Shown here: piece by piece, positions 52,235 to 61,238 of the stretch
Layout: each line of letters starts with the position of its first letter
Position numbering within the stretch: the stretch's first letter is position 1
Source: Clostridia bacterium
Lineage (GTDB): Bacteria; Bacillota; Clostridia; UBA1381
Reading direction: 5' to 3'
DNA length: 64,000 bases
Assembly: GCA_017443895.1 (NCBI GenBank)
Contig: JAFSXU010000055.1
Coordinates: 1 to 64,000 of the forward strand
Notes under the pieces: model-generated
Told to the model about the DNA's origin: nothing
Database searches by the model: none
The model's input: only the letters and a program-made list of their open reading frames with translations
Position numbers and translations under genes: made by a program

Positions 52235-52964
52235 TATTTATTCTGATGAACAGCTTTGCGACCTGCAAACGGGCGGACTTTTCATAATACAGAAAAACAA
52301 GGGCTTTAAGTTTGGTATTGATGCGGTGTTGCTCTCAGACTTTGCAAAATCGCAAAAATCAAAATGCACACTTGATTTATGTACAGGGACAGGTATTGTC
52401 CCTTTGCTTTTAAGCGATAAAACAAACACGCCGAAAATTTACGGTATTGAGATACAAAAAGATATTTGCGATATGGCAAAACGCTCTGTTACATATAATA
52501 ACCTTGATGAGAGAATAACCATAACAGAGGGCGATGTAAAAGACGCTGTTTCAATGTTTGGCAAGGGTACATTTGATAAGATTACCTGTAACCCTCCTTA
52601 TACGGAGGTCGGTCGGGGCATTAAAAACAGTGCCGATACCCTGCTTATATCAAGGCATGAGATTTTAGTAACCTTAGAGGATATTATTCGCATAACATCA
52701 GAGTTACTTGTCCCCCAGGGCGGATTTTTTATGGTACACCGCCCATCAAGAATTGCCGATATTATGTGCCTTATGAGGCAGTACGGTATAGAGCCGAAAA
52801 CCATTCGTTTTGTGTCCCCAGATGCTAATAAAGCGCCGAATTTAGTGCTTGTTCACGGAGTTAAAAACGGAGGCAAGGAGCTTAAATTTTTGCCCAATAT
52901 CTTTGTATATGATACAAACGGCGAGTATTCGAGTGAGATAAACAAAATATATAATCGGAGATAA
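52227..52964 (+). CDS. tRNA1(Val)-type adenine-N6 methyltransferase (YfiC/TrmN6 family)
   Basis: A 245-residue SAM-dependent methyltransferase. The SAM motif is DLCTGTGIVPLLL, and N122-P-P-Y125 is the amino-methyltransferase signature. Relatives methylate A37 of tRNA-Val in E. coli, and the Firmicute orthologs (YabB) sit before rsmI as here. It overlaps fabZ by 8 bp and has only a weak ribosome site, consistent with coupling. Confidence 0.88.
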   Translation: MSNIYSDEQLCDLQTGGLFIIQKNKGFKFGIDAVLLSDFAKSQKSKCTLDLCTGTGIVPLLLSDKTNTPKIYGIEIQKDICDMAKRSVTYNNLDERITITEGDVKDAVSMFGKGTFDKITCNPPYTEVGRGIKNSADTLLISRHEILVTLEDIIRITSELLVPQGGFFMVHRPSRIADIMCLMRQYGIEPKTIRFVSPDANKAPNLVLVHGVKNGGKELKFLPNIFVYDTNGEYSSEINKIYNRR

Positions 52965-52967
52965 ACT

Positions 52968-53804
52968 ATGTCAGGAACACTTTATTTATGTGCAACGCCC
53001 ATAGGCAATTTAGACGATATAAGTATGCGTTGTCTGAACACCTTAAAGGCTGTGGATATGATAGCGGCGGAGGATACAAGGCGGACGCTTACTCTGCTAA
53101 ATCATTTTGAGATTTCAAAACCGCTTACATCGTATCATGAGCATAACAAGGCGCAAAAAGGTAAATATTTAATAAGTCTTTTACAAGACGGCAAGGATAT
53201 TGCGCTTGTATCGGACGCAGGTACGGTTGCAATTTCAGACCCGGGCGAGGATTTAGTGTCCCTGTGCATTGATGAGGGTATACAAATTGTGCCTATCCCC
53301 GGTGCGGTTGCGCTTATAAATGCGCTTATAGTATCGGGACTCTCAACAAGACGGTTTGCATTTGAGGGATTTTTGTCGGTCAATAAGCGTCATCGCCACG
53401 AGCATTTAGAGCTTTTAAAAAACGATACGCACACCCTCATATTTTACGAAGCACCGCATAAGTTAAAAACCACGCTTGATGATATGCTTTCTGTTTTTGG
53501 GGACAGGAAAATTGCATTGGTGCGTGAGCTTACAAAGATACACGAAGAGGCATTTAGAACCACCCTATCGGGTGCTGTCGAGTATTACAAAACCCAAAAC
53601 CCAAGGGGCGAATATGTGCTTGTAATAGAGGGCGCAAAAGAAGCAAAAGAGGATGCGGAAAATCCGTTAAATGAGTTACCCCTAATTGAGCATATAGAGC
53701 ATTATATAAAATCGGGTATGACATCAAAGGAAGCAATAAAACAGGTGTCGCTTGATAGAAAAATTCCAAAACGGGAAGTTTATAACGAGTACCATAAGGA
53801 CTGA
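52968..53804 (+). CDS. rsmI: 16S rRNA (cytidine-1402-2'-O)-methyltransferase
   Basis: A 278-residue SAM methyltransferase of the tetrapyrrole-methylase fold. ATPIGNLDDIS, AEDTRRT, SDAGTVAISDPGE and IPGAVA are the expected motifs. It modifies C1402 in the decoding centre. GGAGAT site 3 bp after the previous gene. Confidence 0.95.
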   Translation: MSGTLYLCATPIGNLDDISMRCLNTLKAVDMIAAEDTRRTLTLLNHFEISKPLTSYHEHNKAQKGKYLISLLQDGKDIALVSDAGTVAISDPGEDLVSLCIDEGIQIVPIPGAVALINALIVSGLSTRRFAFEGFLSVNKRHRHEHLELLKNDTHTLIFYEAPHKLKTTLDDMLSVFGDRKIALVRELTKIHEEAFRTTLSGAVEYYKTQNPRGEYVLVIEGAKEAKEDAENPLNELPLIEHIEHYIKSGMTSKEAIKQVSLDRKIPKREVYNEYHKD

Positions 53805-53820
53805 ACAGAGGTAATTTAAT

Positions 53821-54132
53821 ATGAAAAAGAAAACCATGCTGTATCTTGCCTCGGCCGCAGCTGTAGGAATTTACAGTGCAATAGAGGGCAAAGGACCTTT
53901 TAATAAATTAAAGTTTAAGGACCAGCACGAGGCTGTGCTAAAATATATGCAAACGCATTATCCAAAGTCACTATACTCGCCCATTACCGAAACCCAAAAC
54001 GGCTGGATGACGATTATACGCAGATTATCCGCACCGAATATAATTTTATATATAACCCGTACTCCCGACGGGCATTTTGTGTTCAGGGAGGAGTCGCTGC
54101 CGCCCGATCAGAAAAAAAGCGTTTTCTTTTAA
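53821..54132 (+). CDS. Conserved small protein of unknown function
   Basis: A 103-residue protein with a basic, weakly hydrophobic N-terminus (KKKTMLYLASAAAVGIY) that could be a membrane anchor or signal, then a small soluble part (NGWMTIIRRLSAPNIILYITRTPDGHFVFREE). No family recognised. AGAGGT site; co-transcribed with rsmI. Confidence 0.65.
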   Translation: MKKKTMLYLASAAAVGIYSAIEGKGPFNKLKFKDQHEAVLKYMQTHYPKSLYSPITETQNGWMTIIRRLSAPNIILYITRTPDGHFVFREESLPPDQKKSVFF

Positions 54133-54137
54133 GATTA

Positions 54138-54165
54138 ACAAAAACCCCCTTAAATTCATACTATA
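54138..54165 (+). promoter_or_regulatory. Possible sigma-K-type sporulation promoter
   Basis: AC (54138-54139), 17 bp, CATACTATA (54157-54165) matches the Bacillus sigma-K consensus AC-N17-CATAnnnTA. No good sigma-A promoter is seen here. It lies about 30 bp before the Cys-rich membrane peptide gene. Confidence 0.4.
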
Positions 54166-54195
54166 CAATAGTTTTAATTTGAGGAGGTTATTTTT

Positions 54196-54381
54196 ATGAA
54201 CTTGTTTGGAAACGGATGCAATAACAATAACGGCGGTGAATGGCTGTGGATAATTATAATTGTGGTATTGATTTTGTGTATTTTCAGTGACGGGAATGTT
54301 TTGGGCACAAACACAAATAATTGCTGTGATAATAACTGCTGTTCATCTTGTGATCCATGCGATTGTAATTCCTGCTGTTAA
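54196..54381 (+). CDS. Small Cys- and Asn-rich membrane protein (61 aa)
   Basis: The N-terminus is rich in Asn and Gly (NGCNNNNGGEW), then comes one membrane helix (LWIIIIVVLILCIF), then a tail in which 10 of the last 20 or so residues are Cys (NNCCDNNCCSSC...). The layout recalls small spore-coat or YjcZ-type proteins, but I cannot assign a family. Strong AGGAGG site; followed by a terminator; possible sigma-K promoter upstream. Confidence 0.75.
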   Translation: MNLFGNGCNNNNGGEWLWIIIIVVLILCIFSDGNVLGTNTNNCCDNNCCSSCDPCDCNSCC

Positions 54382-54386
54382 GCATA

Positions 54387-54412
54387 AAAGAGGCGGAAAA
54401 CCGCCTCTTTTT
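54387..54412 (+). terminator. Terminator after the Cys-rich membrane protein gene
   Basis: AAAGAGGCGG-aaaa-CCGCCTCTTT followed by TT, 5 bp after the stop. Confidence 0.9.
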
Positions 54413-54436
54413 GTGTTGTAAATTTGGGGTTAGCGG

Positions 54437-54507
54437 GGTAAATTTGATTAAATGAATAATGAATGATGAATAATGAATAATTATGGTGGAAAAATCTCCG
54501 ATTTTTC
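54437..54507 (-). repeat. Hairpin plus TTATTCA-repeat unit (family B), reverse copy
   Basis: GGTAAATTTGATTAAATGA, several GAATAAT/GAATGAT repeats, then GAAAAATC-tcc-GATTTTTC. Very close to the unit at 179-242, and again directly beside a family A copy. Confidence 0.75.
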
Positions 54508-54525
54508 TATAATATGGCGGTTGGG

Positions 54526-54696
54526 GGTAAATTTTGATTTAGCATACCAATTGAAAAATCGTAAATTGGTATGGTCGTAGGGGCAGGTCTCCGTGCCTGC
54601 CCGTATCCCCGATAATGCATACTGGAAACGGGAGGGCATGGAAACCCTCCCCTACAAATTGTGATACCCATTCACCCATATAAACCAAAATTTACC
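54526..54696 (+). repeat. Interspersed inverted-end element (family A), copy 5
   Basis: Ends GGTAAATTTTGATTTA and TAAACCAAAATTTACC; internal hairpins GGGCAGG..CCTGCCC and GGGAGGGC..CCCTCCC. The right end contains the stop codon of the DNA-alkylation-repair gene on the other strand. With the family B unit it fills the 54413-54691 gap; no gene is seen there. Confidence 0.8.
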
Positions 54697-55399
54697 GTTT
54701 ATACCGTAAAATATAATCCTTATCCGATTTTGAAACTCTTAAAGAGTCTCTTATTTTTTGTATCGCCATATTCTGTGTTACATCGCTTAGTTTATTACAC
54801 CCCAAATACTCCATTGTCCTATCGTGGCATTTACAAAATGCGGTTGCGACAAGCCATGCCTGCATCATATTAACATAATAAAAATCGGAGTCTACAGAGT
54901 TTACCAATTCAAAAACACGGTCTATGTATTCATCGTCAAGATAGAATTTCATAAGGCACAAAAGCCCCAGCCGTATCGCCCAAGGGTTTTGGTTTTTTAT
55001 AAACCACAAAGCATCGCCCATAAACTCATCACGGTATTTTTTTATGCCCGAAAATGTAAGGCTGTCGCATATCGCCCAGTTATAAATCCGTGAGGACATA
55101 TATTTAAGGTCGGCTAACAGCTCGCCATAGCCACATTTTTTGCTTGATAAAACTATCCCCTCAATCACCCGTTCCTCGTGGTAGTCGCCGATGGGGCATG
55201 CCAAAAATTCACGGTAGTTGCCCTTTGTAATTGCCCTTGCAATCTTCCGTACCTCGCCCATGCGTATACCGAAAAAATGCGGAGTGTCGGGGATAATTTT
55301 TGAATTGAAATTTTTATAATCAAAATCAGTCAGTGATGACAAATACTCCAAAAACAGAGCATAATCATCCCTTGTCCATGTATCTCTTGTAAGTATCAT
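54692..55399 (-). CDS. DNA alkylation repair protein (AlkD-like, HEAT repeats)
   Basis: A 235-residue all-helical protein. FFGIRMGEVRKIAR, NWAICDSLTF and NPWAIRLGLLCLMKFYL are typical of the AlkD family of HEAT-like DNA glycosylases, which remove N3- and N7-alkylated bases. Its ATG overlaps the trmB stop (ATGA), with GAGGCAAGG upstream. Last gene of the his-trmB operon; its TAA is inside the repeat end. Confidence 0.88.
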   Translation of the reverse strand: MILTRDTWTRDDYALFLEYLSSLTDFDYKNFNSKIIPDTPHFFGIRMGEVRKIARAITKGNYREFLACPIGDYHEERVIEGIVLSSKKCGYGELLADLKYMSSRIYNWAICDSLTFSGIKKYRDEFMGDALWFIKNQNPWAIRLGLLCLMKFYLDDEYIDRVFELVNSVDSDFYYVNMMQAWLVATAFCKCHDRTMEYLGCNKLSDVTQNMAIQKIRDSLRVSKSDKDYILRYKR

Positions 55400-56034
55400 A
55401 CATACCTTGCCTCAAGCCTGAAAATAGGCTGACCAAGCTCGACAAATCTCTTTTCGTATTCAGTCATAACATTTCCCTCAAAGCCCGAATTATGAAGGTC
55501 AAGGGTTATATTTTGGAGCTTAAAGTCCTCGGCGCAAAACGAGTTTAGCGAGAACTCAAAGAGCTTTTGATTATCCGTCTTAAACCAGATATACTCGCCT
55601 TTTTTTAGCACCTGCTTATACCTGTCAAGGAAATTCTTATGTGTCAAACGGCGTTTTGCCTGCTTGTTCTTCTTCCACGGGTCGGAAAAGTTAAGATAAA
55701 TCCTGTCAACCTCATCAGGGGCAAAAATATCGGGTAAAATCTCCGCACTTACCGCACAAAAAAGAACATTGTCACATTCCCTTTCCACTGCCTTTTCCAT
55801 TGCCATTACGATAACATCCTCAACAAGCTCTATTGCGACAAAGTTTATATCGGGATACATTTTTGACATTCCCGTTATGAAATCGCCCTTACCGCAGCCT
55901 ATTTCAATATGTATGGGGTTAGAGTTGCCAAAAAGCTCCTGCCATTTGCCCTTTTGCTTTTCGGGTTCCTTTATCCAAAGACTTTCACAGGCCTCCATTC
56001 GCTTCTGACAGTTCTTCTTTTTCCTTACTCGCAT
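55396..56034 (-). CDS. trmB: tRNA (guanine-N7)-methyltransferase
   Basis: A 212-residue SAM enzyme that forms m7G46 in tRNA. HIEIGCGKGDFI is the SAM motif, LNFSDPWKKNKQAKRRL is the catalytic and tRNA-binding stretch, and TDNQKLFEFS the later conserved motif. The start overlaps the end of hisA by 10 bp, with GAGAGAGGC upstream. Confidence 0.95.
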   Translation of the reverse strand: MRVRKKKNCQKRMEACESLWIKEPEKQKGKWQELFGNSNPIHIEIGCGKGDFITGMSKMYPDINFVAIELVEDVIVMAMEKAVERECDNVLFCAVSAEILPDIFAPDEVDRIYLNFSDPWKKNKQAKRRLTHKNFLDRYKQVLKKGEYIWFKTDNQKLFEFSLNSFCAEDFKLQNITLDLHNSGFEGNVMTEYEKRFVELGQPIFRLEARYV

Positions 56035-56738
56035 GCCTTAATTGCCTCTCTCAGGTCTACATTATCCGTGTATAGCGCTTTTCCGATAATTACACCGTCA
56101 ACACCTGTATTTTTAAGCTCTTTTATATGTGATATATCGCCTACACCGCCCGATGCAATTACCTTGAGGTTTGTTTTTTGAACCATCTCACGCATTGCGC
56201 CGATATTGGGGCCGTTTAGAGTTCCGTCTGTTGAAACATCGGTATACACTATCGTCTGCACGCCAAGGCCTTCCATAAGCTGTGCAAACTCAACGGCGTC
56301 GTATTCGCTCAGCTTTTCCCAGCCCTCGATAACAACCTTGCCGTCCTTTGCGTCAACTCCGATAACGATTTTATCGCCGTACTTTCTTACCGCCTCGGAC
56401 ACGAAAATTCTGTCCGATACCGCTTTTGTGCCGATTATAACACGGCTTATGCCAAGGCTCAGCTTTCTTTCAATATCCTCCATGCTCCGTATTCCGCCGC
56501 CGCACTGAACCGGTACGGATACGGCTCTGCAAATTTCCTTTATTGAGTTCTCGTTTACACCTCTGCCTCGCAGGGCGCCGTCAAGGTCAACCACATGAAT
56601 GTACTCTGCGCCCAGCTCCTGCCATTTTAGCGCCATTTCCTCGGGCGAGTTGCCGTAAATTGTAACATCTGAAAATCTGCCCTTGTAGAGCCTCACGCAG
56701 TTTCCGCCCTTAATGTCAATAGCCGGATAAATTCTCAT
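56025..56738 (-). CDS. hisA: ProFAR isomerase HisA
   Basis: A 237-residue TIM-barrel isomerase of histidine synthesis (ProFAR to PRFAR). D8 in [14 protein letters not shown] and the aspartate in [10 protein letters not shown] are the catalytic acids; CGGGIR and GGVGD are phosphate sites. The ATG at 56736-56738 has GGAGGT upstream; six extra codons to 56756 are unlikely. Confidence 0.95.
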   Translation of the reverse strand: MRIYPAIDIKGGNCVRLYKGRFSDVTIYGNSPEEMALKWQELGAEYIHVVDLDGALRGRGVNENSIKEICRAVSVPVQCGGGIRSMEDIERKLSLGISRVIIGTKAVSDRIFVSEAVRKYGDKIVIGVDAKDGKVVIEGWEKLSEYDAVEFAQLMEGLGVQTIVYTDVSTDGTLNGPNIGAMREMVQKTNLKVIASGGVGDISHIKELKNTGVDGVIIGKALYTDNVDLREAIKACE

Positions 56739-57382
56739 TTTTCTACCTCCTTGCATATTCTTTGGAACTTGTCCACTATATTCATAATCCTATCCCGTTC
56801 CATTTTCATACTTACCTTGTTGACAACAAGGCGCGCAGATAAATCACAAACGGTTTCAAGTACATCAAGACCGTTTTCCTTTAAGGTCTTGCCTGTTTCT
56901 ACAATATCCACAATCACATCCGACAGTCCCACCAAAGGCGCAAGCTCAACGGAGCCGTGGAGCTTTATCATATCCACCGTCTGACCTTTTTCGTCTCTAA
57001 AATACCTGCTTGCAATCCCTGTGTACTTTGATGCGACCTTTAATTCCTTAATCTTATCAAGTCTGCCCTTTAAAGCGGTCGGTCCGCATACGCACATACG
57101 ACATTTGCCAAAACCAAGATCCACCATTTCGTAGAGGTTTCTGCCCTCCTCCAAGAGCGTATCCTTGCCGACAATACCAATATCGGCGGCACCGTGTTCA
57201 ACATATGTGGGAACATCGGACGCCTTTACCAGTATGAACTTCATTTTATTCTTTTCGTCCGTAAATATGAGCTTTCTCGTTTTTTCTTTCATCTGCTCGC
57301 AGTCCATACCGATTGATGAAAAAATATCCATTGCAAGCTCCGCCAAACGCCCCTTTGCAAGGGCGACAGTTAAATACCGCAT
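56735..57382 (-). CDS. hisG: ATP phosphoribosyltransferase catalytic subunit, short form
   Basis: A 215-residue HisG of the short type, which lacks the C-terminal regulatory domain and therefore needs HisZ. It joins ATP and PRPP in the first step of histidine synthesis. [18 protein letters not shown] and the PRPP-binding stretch [12 protein letters not shown] with [10 protein letters not shown] are the recognisable parts. AAGGAGG site, 9 bp after hisZ. Confidence 0.95.
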   Translation of the reverse strand: MRYLTVALAKGRLAELAMDIFSSIGMDCEQMKEKTRKLIFTDEKNKMKFILVKASDVPTYVEHGAADIGIVGKDTLLEEGRNLYEMVDLGFGKCRMCVCGPTALKGRLDKIKELKVASKYTGIASRYFRDEKGQTVDMIKLHGSVELAPLVGLSDVIVDIVETGKTLKENGLDVLETVCDLSARLVVNKVSMKMERDRIMNIVDKFQRICKEVEK

Positions 57383-57391
57383 TTTGCCTCC

Positions 57392-58642
57392 TTAAAAATC
57401 AAATTCATCTTCAAATTCGGACATATCCGTTTTTGTGGTTTCGCCCGTCAATAAATCAGAAATTTCAAATTCGCCGTTTTTCATTACCCTTACAATGGCT
57501 GTGATGTTCTTTCGCTTGCAAAGCTCAACGGCGTCTTTAAATGTGCCGTTTTCTATGTAGTTTTCAACTGTATACTCGTGCTCGCAAAACAGCCTTGCAG
57601 CCTCAATCGCCCTTTTATTATCCTCTGCATAGAGCATAATCACATCATTTTCCCTGCCGTATGAGGTATCTATGGCGCTCATAACCCTGTTTACACCTAT
57701 CGCCGCGCCGACAGCGCCCATCTGTGCGCCGAAATTACTCATAAGATTATCGTATCGTCCGCCTGCACAGATCGGGAAGCCTACGCCGTGGGTATAGCCC
57801 TTAAAGATAACGCCTGTGTAATAGTCAATATCCTGTAACATTCCCAAATCAAGCGACACATAATCCGAAAATCCGTAATCGCAGAGGATATTGTATATCT
57901 CCCTTAAATTGTTAAGCGCAGATTTTGAGGTTTCGTTAAGGCCGTCTAAATTCGCCTTATCAAGGATTTCCACACCGCCAAACAGATACGGAAGCTCGAC
58001 TATAAGGCTCTTAATATCCTTATCCATATCAATATCCGCTAAAATCTCACGGATACCCACAACATCCTTTGAGTCAATCCTCTCCCTTAGCCTCTCGGCA
58101 TTTTGTGTATCAAGACCTGTTTGTAAAACCAGTCCGTTAAAAAATCCGACCTGACCTATCTCAATGCTCATTTCCTCTATTCCGCATGAAATAAGCGCCT
58201 CTATTGTGAGGGCGATAACCTCCGCATCCGCCTTTGCAGAATATGAGCCGATAAGCTCAATTCCGCTTTGCGTAAACTCTCTTCTTCTTGCGCCCTCGGT
58301 CTGCTCGGTTCTGAACACGCTTCCGTTATACATATACCGTAAGGGCAGTGGCTTATCATACTCCTTTGTTGCCGCCATTCTTGCTATTGAGGTCGTAAAG
58401 TCGGGGCGAAGTGACAGCACCCTGCCCTGCTCGTCAAAGAATTTGTATAAATTCTCCTGCGAAATCTGTCCGTCACGGCCTAAATAGCAATCGTAATACT
58501 CAAACATCGGCGTTTCCACCTCGCAATATGCAGATGCCCTAAATACCTCGCCTATGGTTTGCTCTATCTCTTTCTTTACCACTCTTTCATCGGGCAGTAT
58601 ATCGTTTACACCGTTTGGTGTGTGTAATTTGTAATTTGACAT
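57392..58642 (-). CDS. hisZ: ATP phosphoribosyltransferase regulatory subunit HisZ
   Basis: A 416-residue paralog of histidyl-tRNA synthetase. Motif 2-like (YMYNGSVFRTEQTEGARRREFTQSGIELIG) and YTGVIFKGYTHGVGFPICAGGRYDNL are kept, but it lacks the full tRNA-binding region and serves as the allosteric partner of short HisG. First gene of the operon, behind a strong promoter. AGGAAA site. Confidence 0.93.
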   Translation of the reverse strand: MSNYKLHTPNGVNDILPDERVVKKEIEQTIGEVFRASAYCEVETPMFEYYDCYLGRDGQISQENLYKFFDEQGRVLSLRPDFTTSIARMAATKEYDKPLPLRYMYNGSVFRTEQTEGARRREFTQSGIELIGSYSAKADAEVIALTIEALISCGIEEMSIEIGQVGFFNGLVLQTGLDTQNAERLRERIDSKDVVGIREILADIDMDKDIKSLIVELPYLFGGVEILDKANLDGLNETSKSALNNLREIYNILCDYGFSDYVSLDLGMLQDIDYYTGVIFKGYTHGVGFPICAGGRYDNLMSNFGAQMGAVGAAIGVNRVMSAIDTSYGRENDVIMLYAEDNKRAIEAARLFCEHEYTVENYIENGTFKDAVELCKRKNITAIVRVMKNGEFEISDLLTGETTKTDMSEFEDEFDF

Positions 58643-58689
58643 TTATATTTCCTCTTACTTTATCATTGTAAAGCGTTAAAGCCTGCTTT

Positions 58690-58718
58690 ATTATAACTCT
58701 ATCCCAAGCATTTGTCAA
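58690..58718 (-). promoter_or_regulatory. Promoter of the hisZ operon
   Basis: On the complement TTGACA (58713-58718), 17 bp, TATAAT (58690-58695), full consensus, about 48 bp before hisZ. I see no T-box or histidine leader peptide in the short 5' region. Confidence 0.88.
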
Positions 58719-58730
58719 TGGGGTCAGAAA

Positions 58731-59600
58731 TTATGAAATATCCCTCGGATTTACATGCACCATACAGTGCTTGACATTGGGGAATGTATTTTCAATGGCG
58801 TCATGCACCGAATGTGCAATCTTATGCGCTTCAAAAAGCGTCATAGAGCCGTCTGCTCCTATTTCCACATCTACATACATTTTTGAACCGAACAGCCTTG
58901 TTTTTAGCTCGTCAACAGAGATTACTCCGTCCTGTGCGCTTACAGTATCTAAAATTTTGTGTTCCGTTTCATCGTCACAGGAGCGATCAACAAGCTGGTT
59001 TGTTGCGTCCATAAAAATATCCCACGCCGCTTTTATGATGAACAGGCTTATAAGTATACTTACAAGCGAATCGCATATGGGGTAGCCGACCATTGCGCCC
59101 ATAATACCTAAAAATGCGCCGACTGATGATAATGCATCAGTTCTATGATGCCACGCATCGGCTCGAAGCGCCAGGGAATTGGCTTTCTTTGCCGCCACTA
59201 TTGTATAGCGATACATTATTTCCTTTACAATAATCGACACCGCCGCCGCAACAAGTGCAAGCGCACCGGGCGTTGTATATGATTGATTTATTATGCTTTT
59301 GACACCCGAATACCCGATTGAAACGGCGGTTAAAAACAGCATAAGCGACAAAAGCTGTGAGAAAATACTCTCAAGCCTTTCATGACCGTAAGGATGCTCA
59401 TGGTCGCCCTTCTTCTCGGCAAGGTTCACGCCTGCAATTACCGCAAATGTGCTTAAAACATCGGATAATGAATGAACTGCGTCGGATACCATTGCGCTTG
59501 AATGTGCCAAAACTCCGGCGGCGAATTTGAACGCTGAAAGCAAAGTGTTTATAACAATGCTTGTTATAGATATTTTGTTTGTAACACGAACTCTATCCAT
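58731..59600 (-). CDS. Cation diffusion facilitator (CDF) metal exporter
   Basis: A 289-residue exporter, probably for Zn, Mn, Fe or Co. Metal-site residues are D40, H43 and D47 (SDAVHSLSD) in helix 2 and HHRTDALSS in helix 5. The HEHPYGHERLE loop follows helix 2, and the C-terminal ~80 residues form the cytoplasmic dimer domain (KMYVDVEIGADGSMTLFEAH). Sequence alone does not fix the metal. Confidence 0.9.
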   Translation of the reverse strand: MDRVRVTNKISITSIVINTLLSAFKFAAGVLAHSSAMVSDAVHSLSDVLSTFAVIAGVNLAEKKGDHEHPYGHERLESIFSQLLSLMLFLTAVSIGYSGVKSIINQSYTTPGALALVAAAVSIIVKEIMYRYTIVAAKKANSLALRADAWHHRTDALSSVGAFLGIMGAMVGYPICDSLVSILISLFIIKAAWDIFMDATNQLVDRSCDDETEHKILDTVSAQDGVISVDELKTRLFGSKMYVDVEIGADGSMTLFEAHKIAHSVHDAIENTFPNVKHCMVHVNPRDIS

Positions 59601-59683
59601 AATATAAGACCTCTTTTCACATAATATGTAATATATGATATATGTATGGATTATTCTACTTTTGTAATTTTTGTTACTATATA

Positions 59684-59712
59684 AGTATATCCAAATAGGG
59701 CAAAAAAGTCAA
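59684..59712 (-). promoter_or_regulatory. Promoter of the CDF gene
   Basis: On the complement TTGACT (59707-59712), 17 bp, TATACT (59684-59689), about 84 bp upstream of the start. Confidence 0.7.
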
Positions 59713-59760
59713 GATTTTAGGACGGCGGATAAAAATTTTCCGTTAAATAATTAACTTTTA

Positions 59761-59789
59761 TTGTATATAAAAAATTTTTATGATACAAT
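59761..59789 (+). promoter_or_regulatory. Promoter of the GltD-like gene
   Basis: TTGTAT (59761-59766), 17 bp, TACAAT (59784-59789), 45 bp before the start. Confidence 0.65.
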
Positions 59790-59834
59790 TAAGATGTATA
59801 AGGCTTAGACCAAACAGAGAGGGAGAGAGAAAAA

Positions 59835-61058
59835 ATGGCGTTTAACATTATCCACGAGGCAAAGAGGTGCTTAAACTGTAAGAAGCCTATGTGCAGAACA
59901 GGCTGTCCGATAAACACGCCCATTCCTGATATGATACAGACATTTTTGGGCGGGAACATAAACAAAGCGGGAGAAATGTTGTTTGAAAACAACCCTTTGA
60001 GTGTTATATGCTCGCTTATATGCAACCATGAAAACCAGTGTGAGGGGCATTGTGTGCTTAACCATAAGAATATGCCCGTACATATAAGCACGATTGAGAA
60101 CTATATAAGCGACAACTATTTTGACAAGCTCCACTTTGACGATATAAAAAAGAACGGTATGCGCGCAGGAATTATCGGCGGAGGTCCGGCAGGACTTACA
60201 ATTGCAATAATTCTTGCAAGGCGTGGCTATGACATAACGATATTTGAATCAAGGGAAAAGATTGGCGGAGTCTTGCGCTACGGTATACCCGAGTTCAGAC
60301 TGCCAAAGACGATAATTGAACGGTATAAAAAACTGCTCCTTTCAATGGGCATAAAGATAAGACCAAACACTGCAATCGGAACAACCATAACGGTTGATGA
60401 TATGTTCCGTGACGGATACAGTGCAATATTTATAGGCACGGGAGTCTGGAAACCAAACACCCTGCATATTAAGGGTGAAACGCTTGGAAATGTGCATTTT
60501 GCGATAAACTATCTTACAAACCCCGATGTGTATACCTTGGGCGAGAGCTTAAATATCATAGGCGCAGGCAACAGCGCCATGGATGTTGCAAGAACGGCGC
60601 TCCGTCACGGCTGTAAGGAGGTAAATGTGTTCTCACGCTCGGATCATTTGGCAGCAAGTGAGGTTGAGGTTGAGTATGCAAAGATAGACGGCGTTAATTT
60701 CTATGTACATGTTGAGCCTGTCGAGATAACGGACGAGGGCACAGTATTTGTGGAGCTTGAATGTGACGGACACGGAAACCTGTCGCCTATAAAGGGTACG
60801 GAAAAGCTCTACCCTGCCACATCTACAATTATTGCAATATCCCAAGGCCCCAAGGACAGAATAGTGTCTACAACCTCAGGTCTTGATGTAAACGATAAGG
60901 GTTTATTGGTAACAAATACCTACGGCGAAACAACAAGGGACGGAATTTTTGCCTCGGGCGATGTTGTAAGAGGCGCAAGAACGGTTGTTGAGGCGGTAAA
61001 CTATTCAAAGCAGGTTGCAGATGCCATGGATAAGTATATGCAGAGCACAAATAAATAA
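59835..61058 (+). CDS. NAD(P)-dependent oxidoreductase, GltD/NfnB-like
   Basis: A 407-residue flavoprotein related to the small subunit of glutamate synthase. N-terminal cysteines (CLNCKKPMCRTGCP and CSLICNHENQCEGHC) bind two [4Fe-4S] clusters. FAD site IIGGGPAGLTIAI, NAD(P) site IIGAGNSAMDVAR, and a second FAD contact GIFASGDVVRGARTVVEA. No glutamate synthase large subunit is near, so it may serve as a ferredoxin-NAD(P) or other oxidoreductase. GGGAG site. Confidence 0.88.
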   Translation: MAFNIIHEAKRCLNCKKPMCRTGCPINTPIPDMIQTFLGGNINKAGEMLFENNPLSVICSLICNHENQCEGHCVLNHKNMPVHISTIENYISDNYFDKLHFDDIKKNGMRAGIIGGGPAGLTIAIILARRGYDITIFESREKIGGVLRYGIPEFRLPKTIIERYKKLLLSMGIKIRPNTAIGTTITVDDMFRDGYSAIFIGTGVWKPNTLHIKGETLGNVHFAINYLTNPDVYTLGESLNIIGAGNSAMDVARTALRHGCKEVNVFSRSDHLAASEVEVEYAKIDGVNFYVHVEPVEITDEGTVFVELECDGHGNLSPIKGTEKLYPATSTIIAISQGPKDRIVSTTSGLDVNDKGLLVTNTYGETTRDGIFASGDVVRGARTVVEAVNYSKQVADAMDKYMQSTNK

Positions 61059-61064
61059 TACGGA

Positions 61065-61235
61065 AATAATTTTTGGTTTATGTGCGTAAATGGGTATTGA
61101 AATTTGTAGGGGAGGGTTTCCATGCCCTCCCGTTCCCAATATGCGCTATCGGGGATACGGGCAGGCACGGAGACCTGCCCCTACGACCATACCAATTTAC
61201 GGTTTTTCAATTGGTACGCTAAACCCAAATTTAAC
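61065..61235 (-). repeat. Interspersed inverted-end element (family A), copy 6
   Basis: Ends TAATTTTTGGTTTA and TAAACCCAAATTTAAC; hairpins GGGAGGGT..GCCCTCCC and GGGCAGG..CCTGCCC. Opposite orientation to copy 5. It begins 7 bp after the GltD-like stop and ends just before the stop of the convergent permease-like gene. Confidence 0.8.
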
Positions 61236-61238
61236 ACA

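Noticed and set aside
54437-54696. CRISPR array suggested by repeated segments
   Set aside because: The repeats are dispersed, differ in length and orientation, and have no regular spacers or cas genes nearby.
58643-58730. T-box or histidine leader peptide for the hisZ operon
   Set aside because: The 5' region is about 45 nt, too short for a T-box, and has no His codon run.
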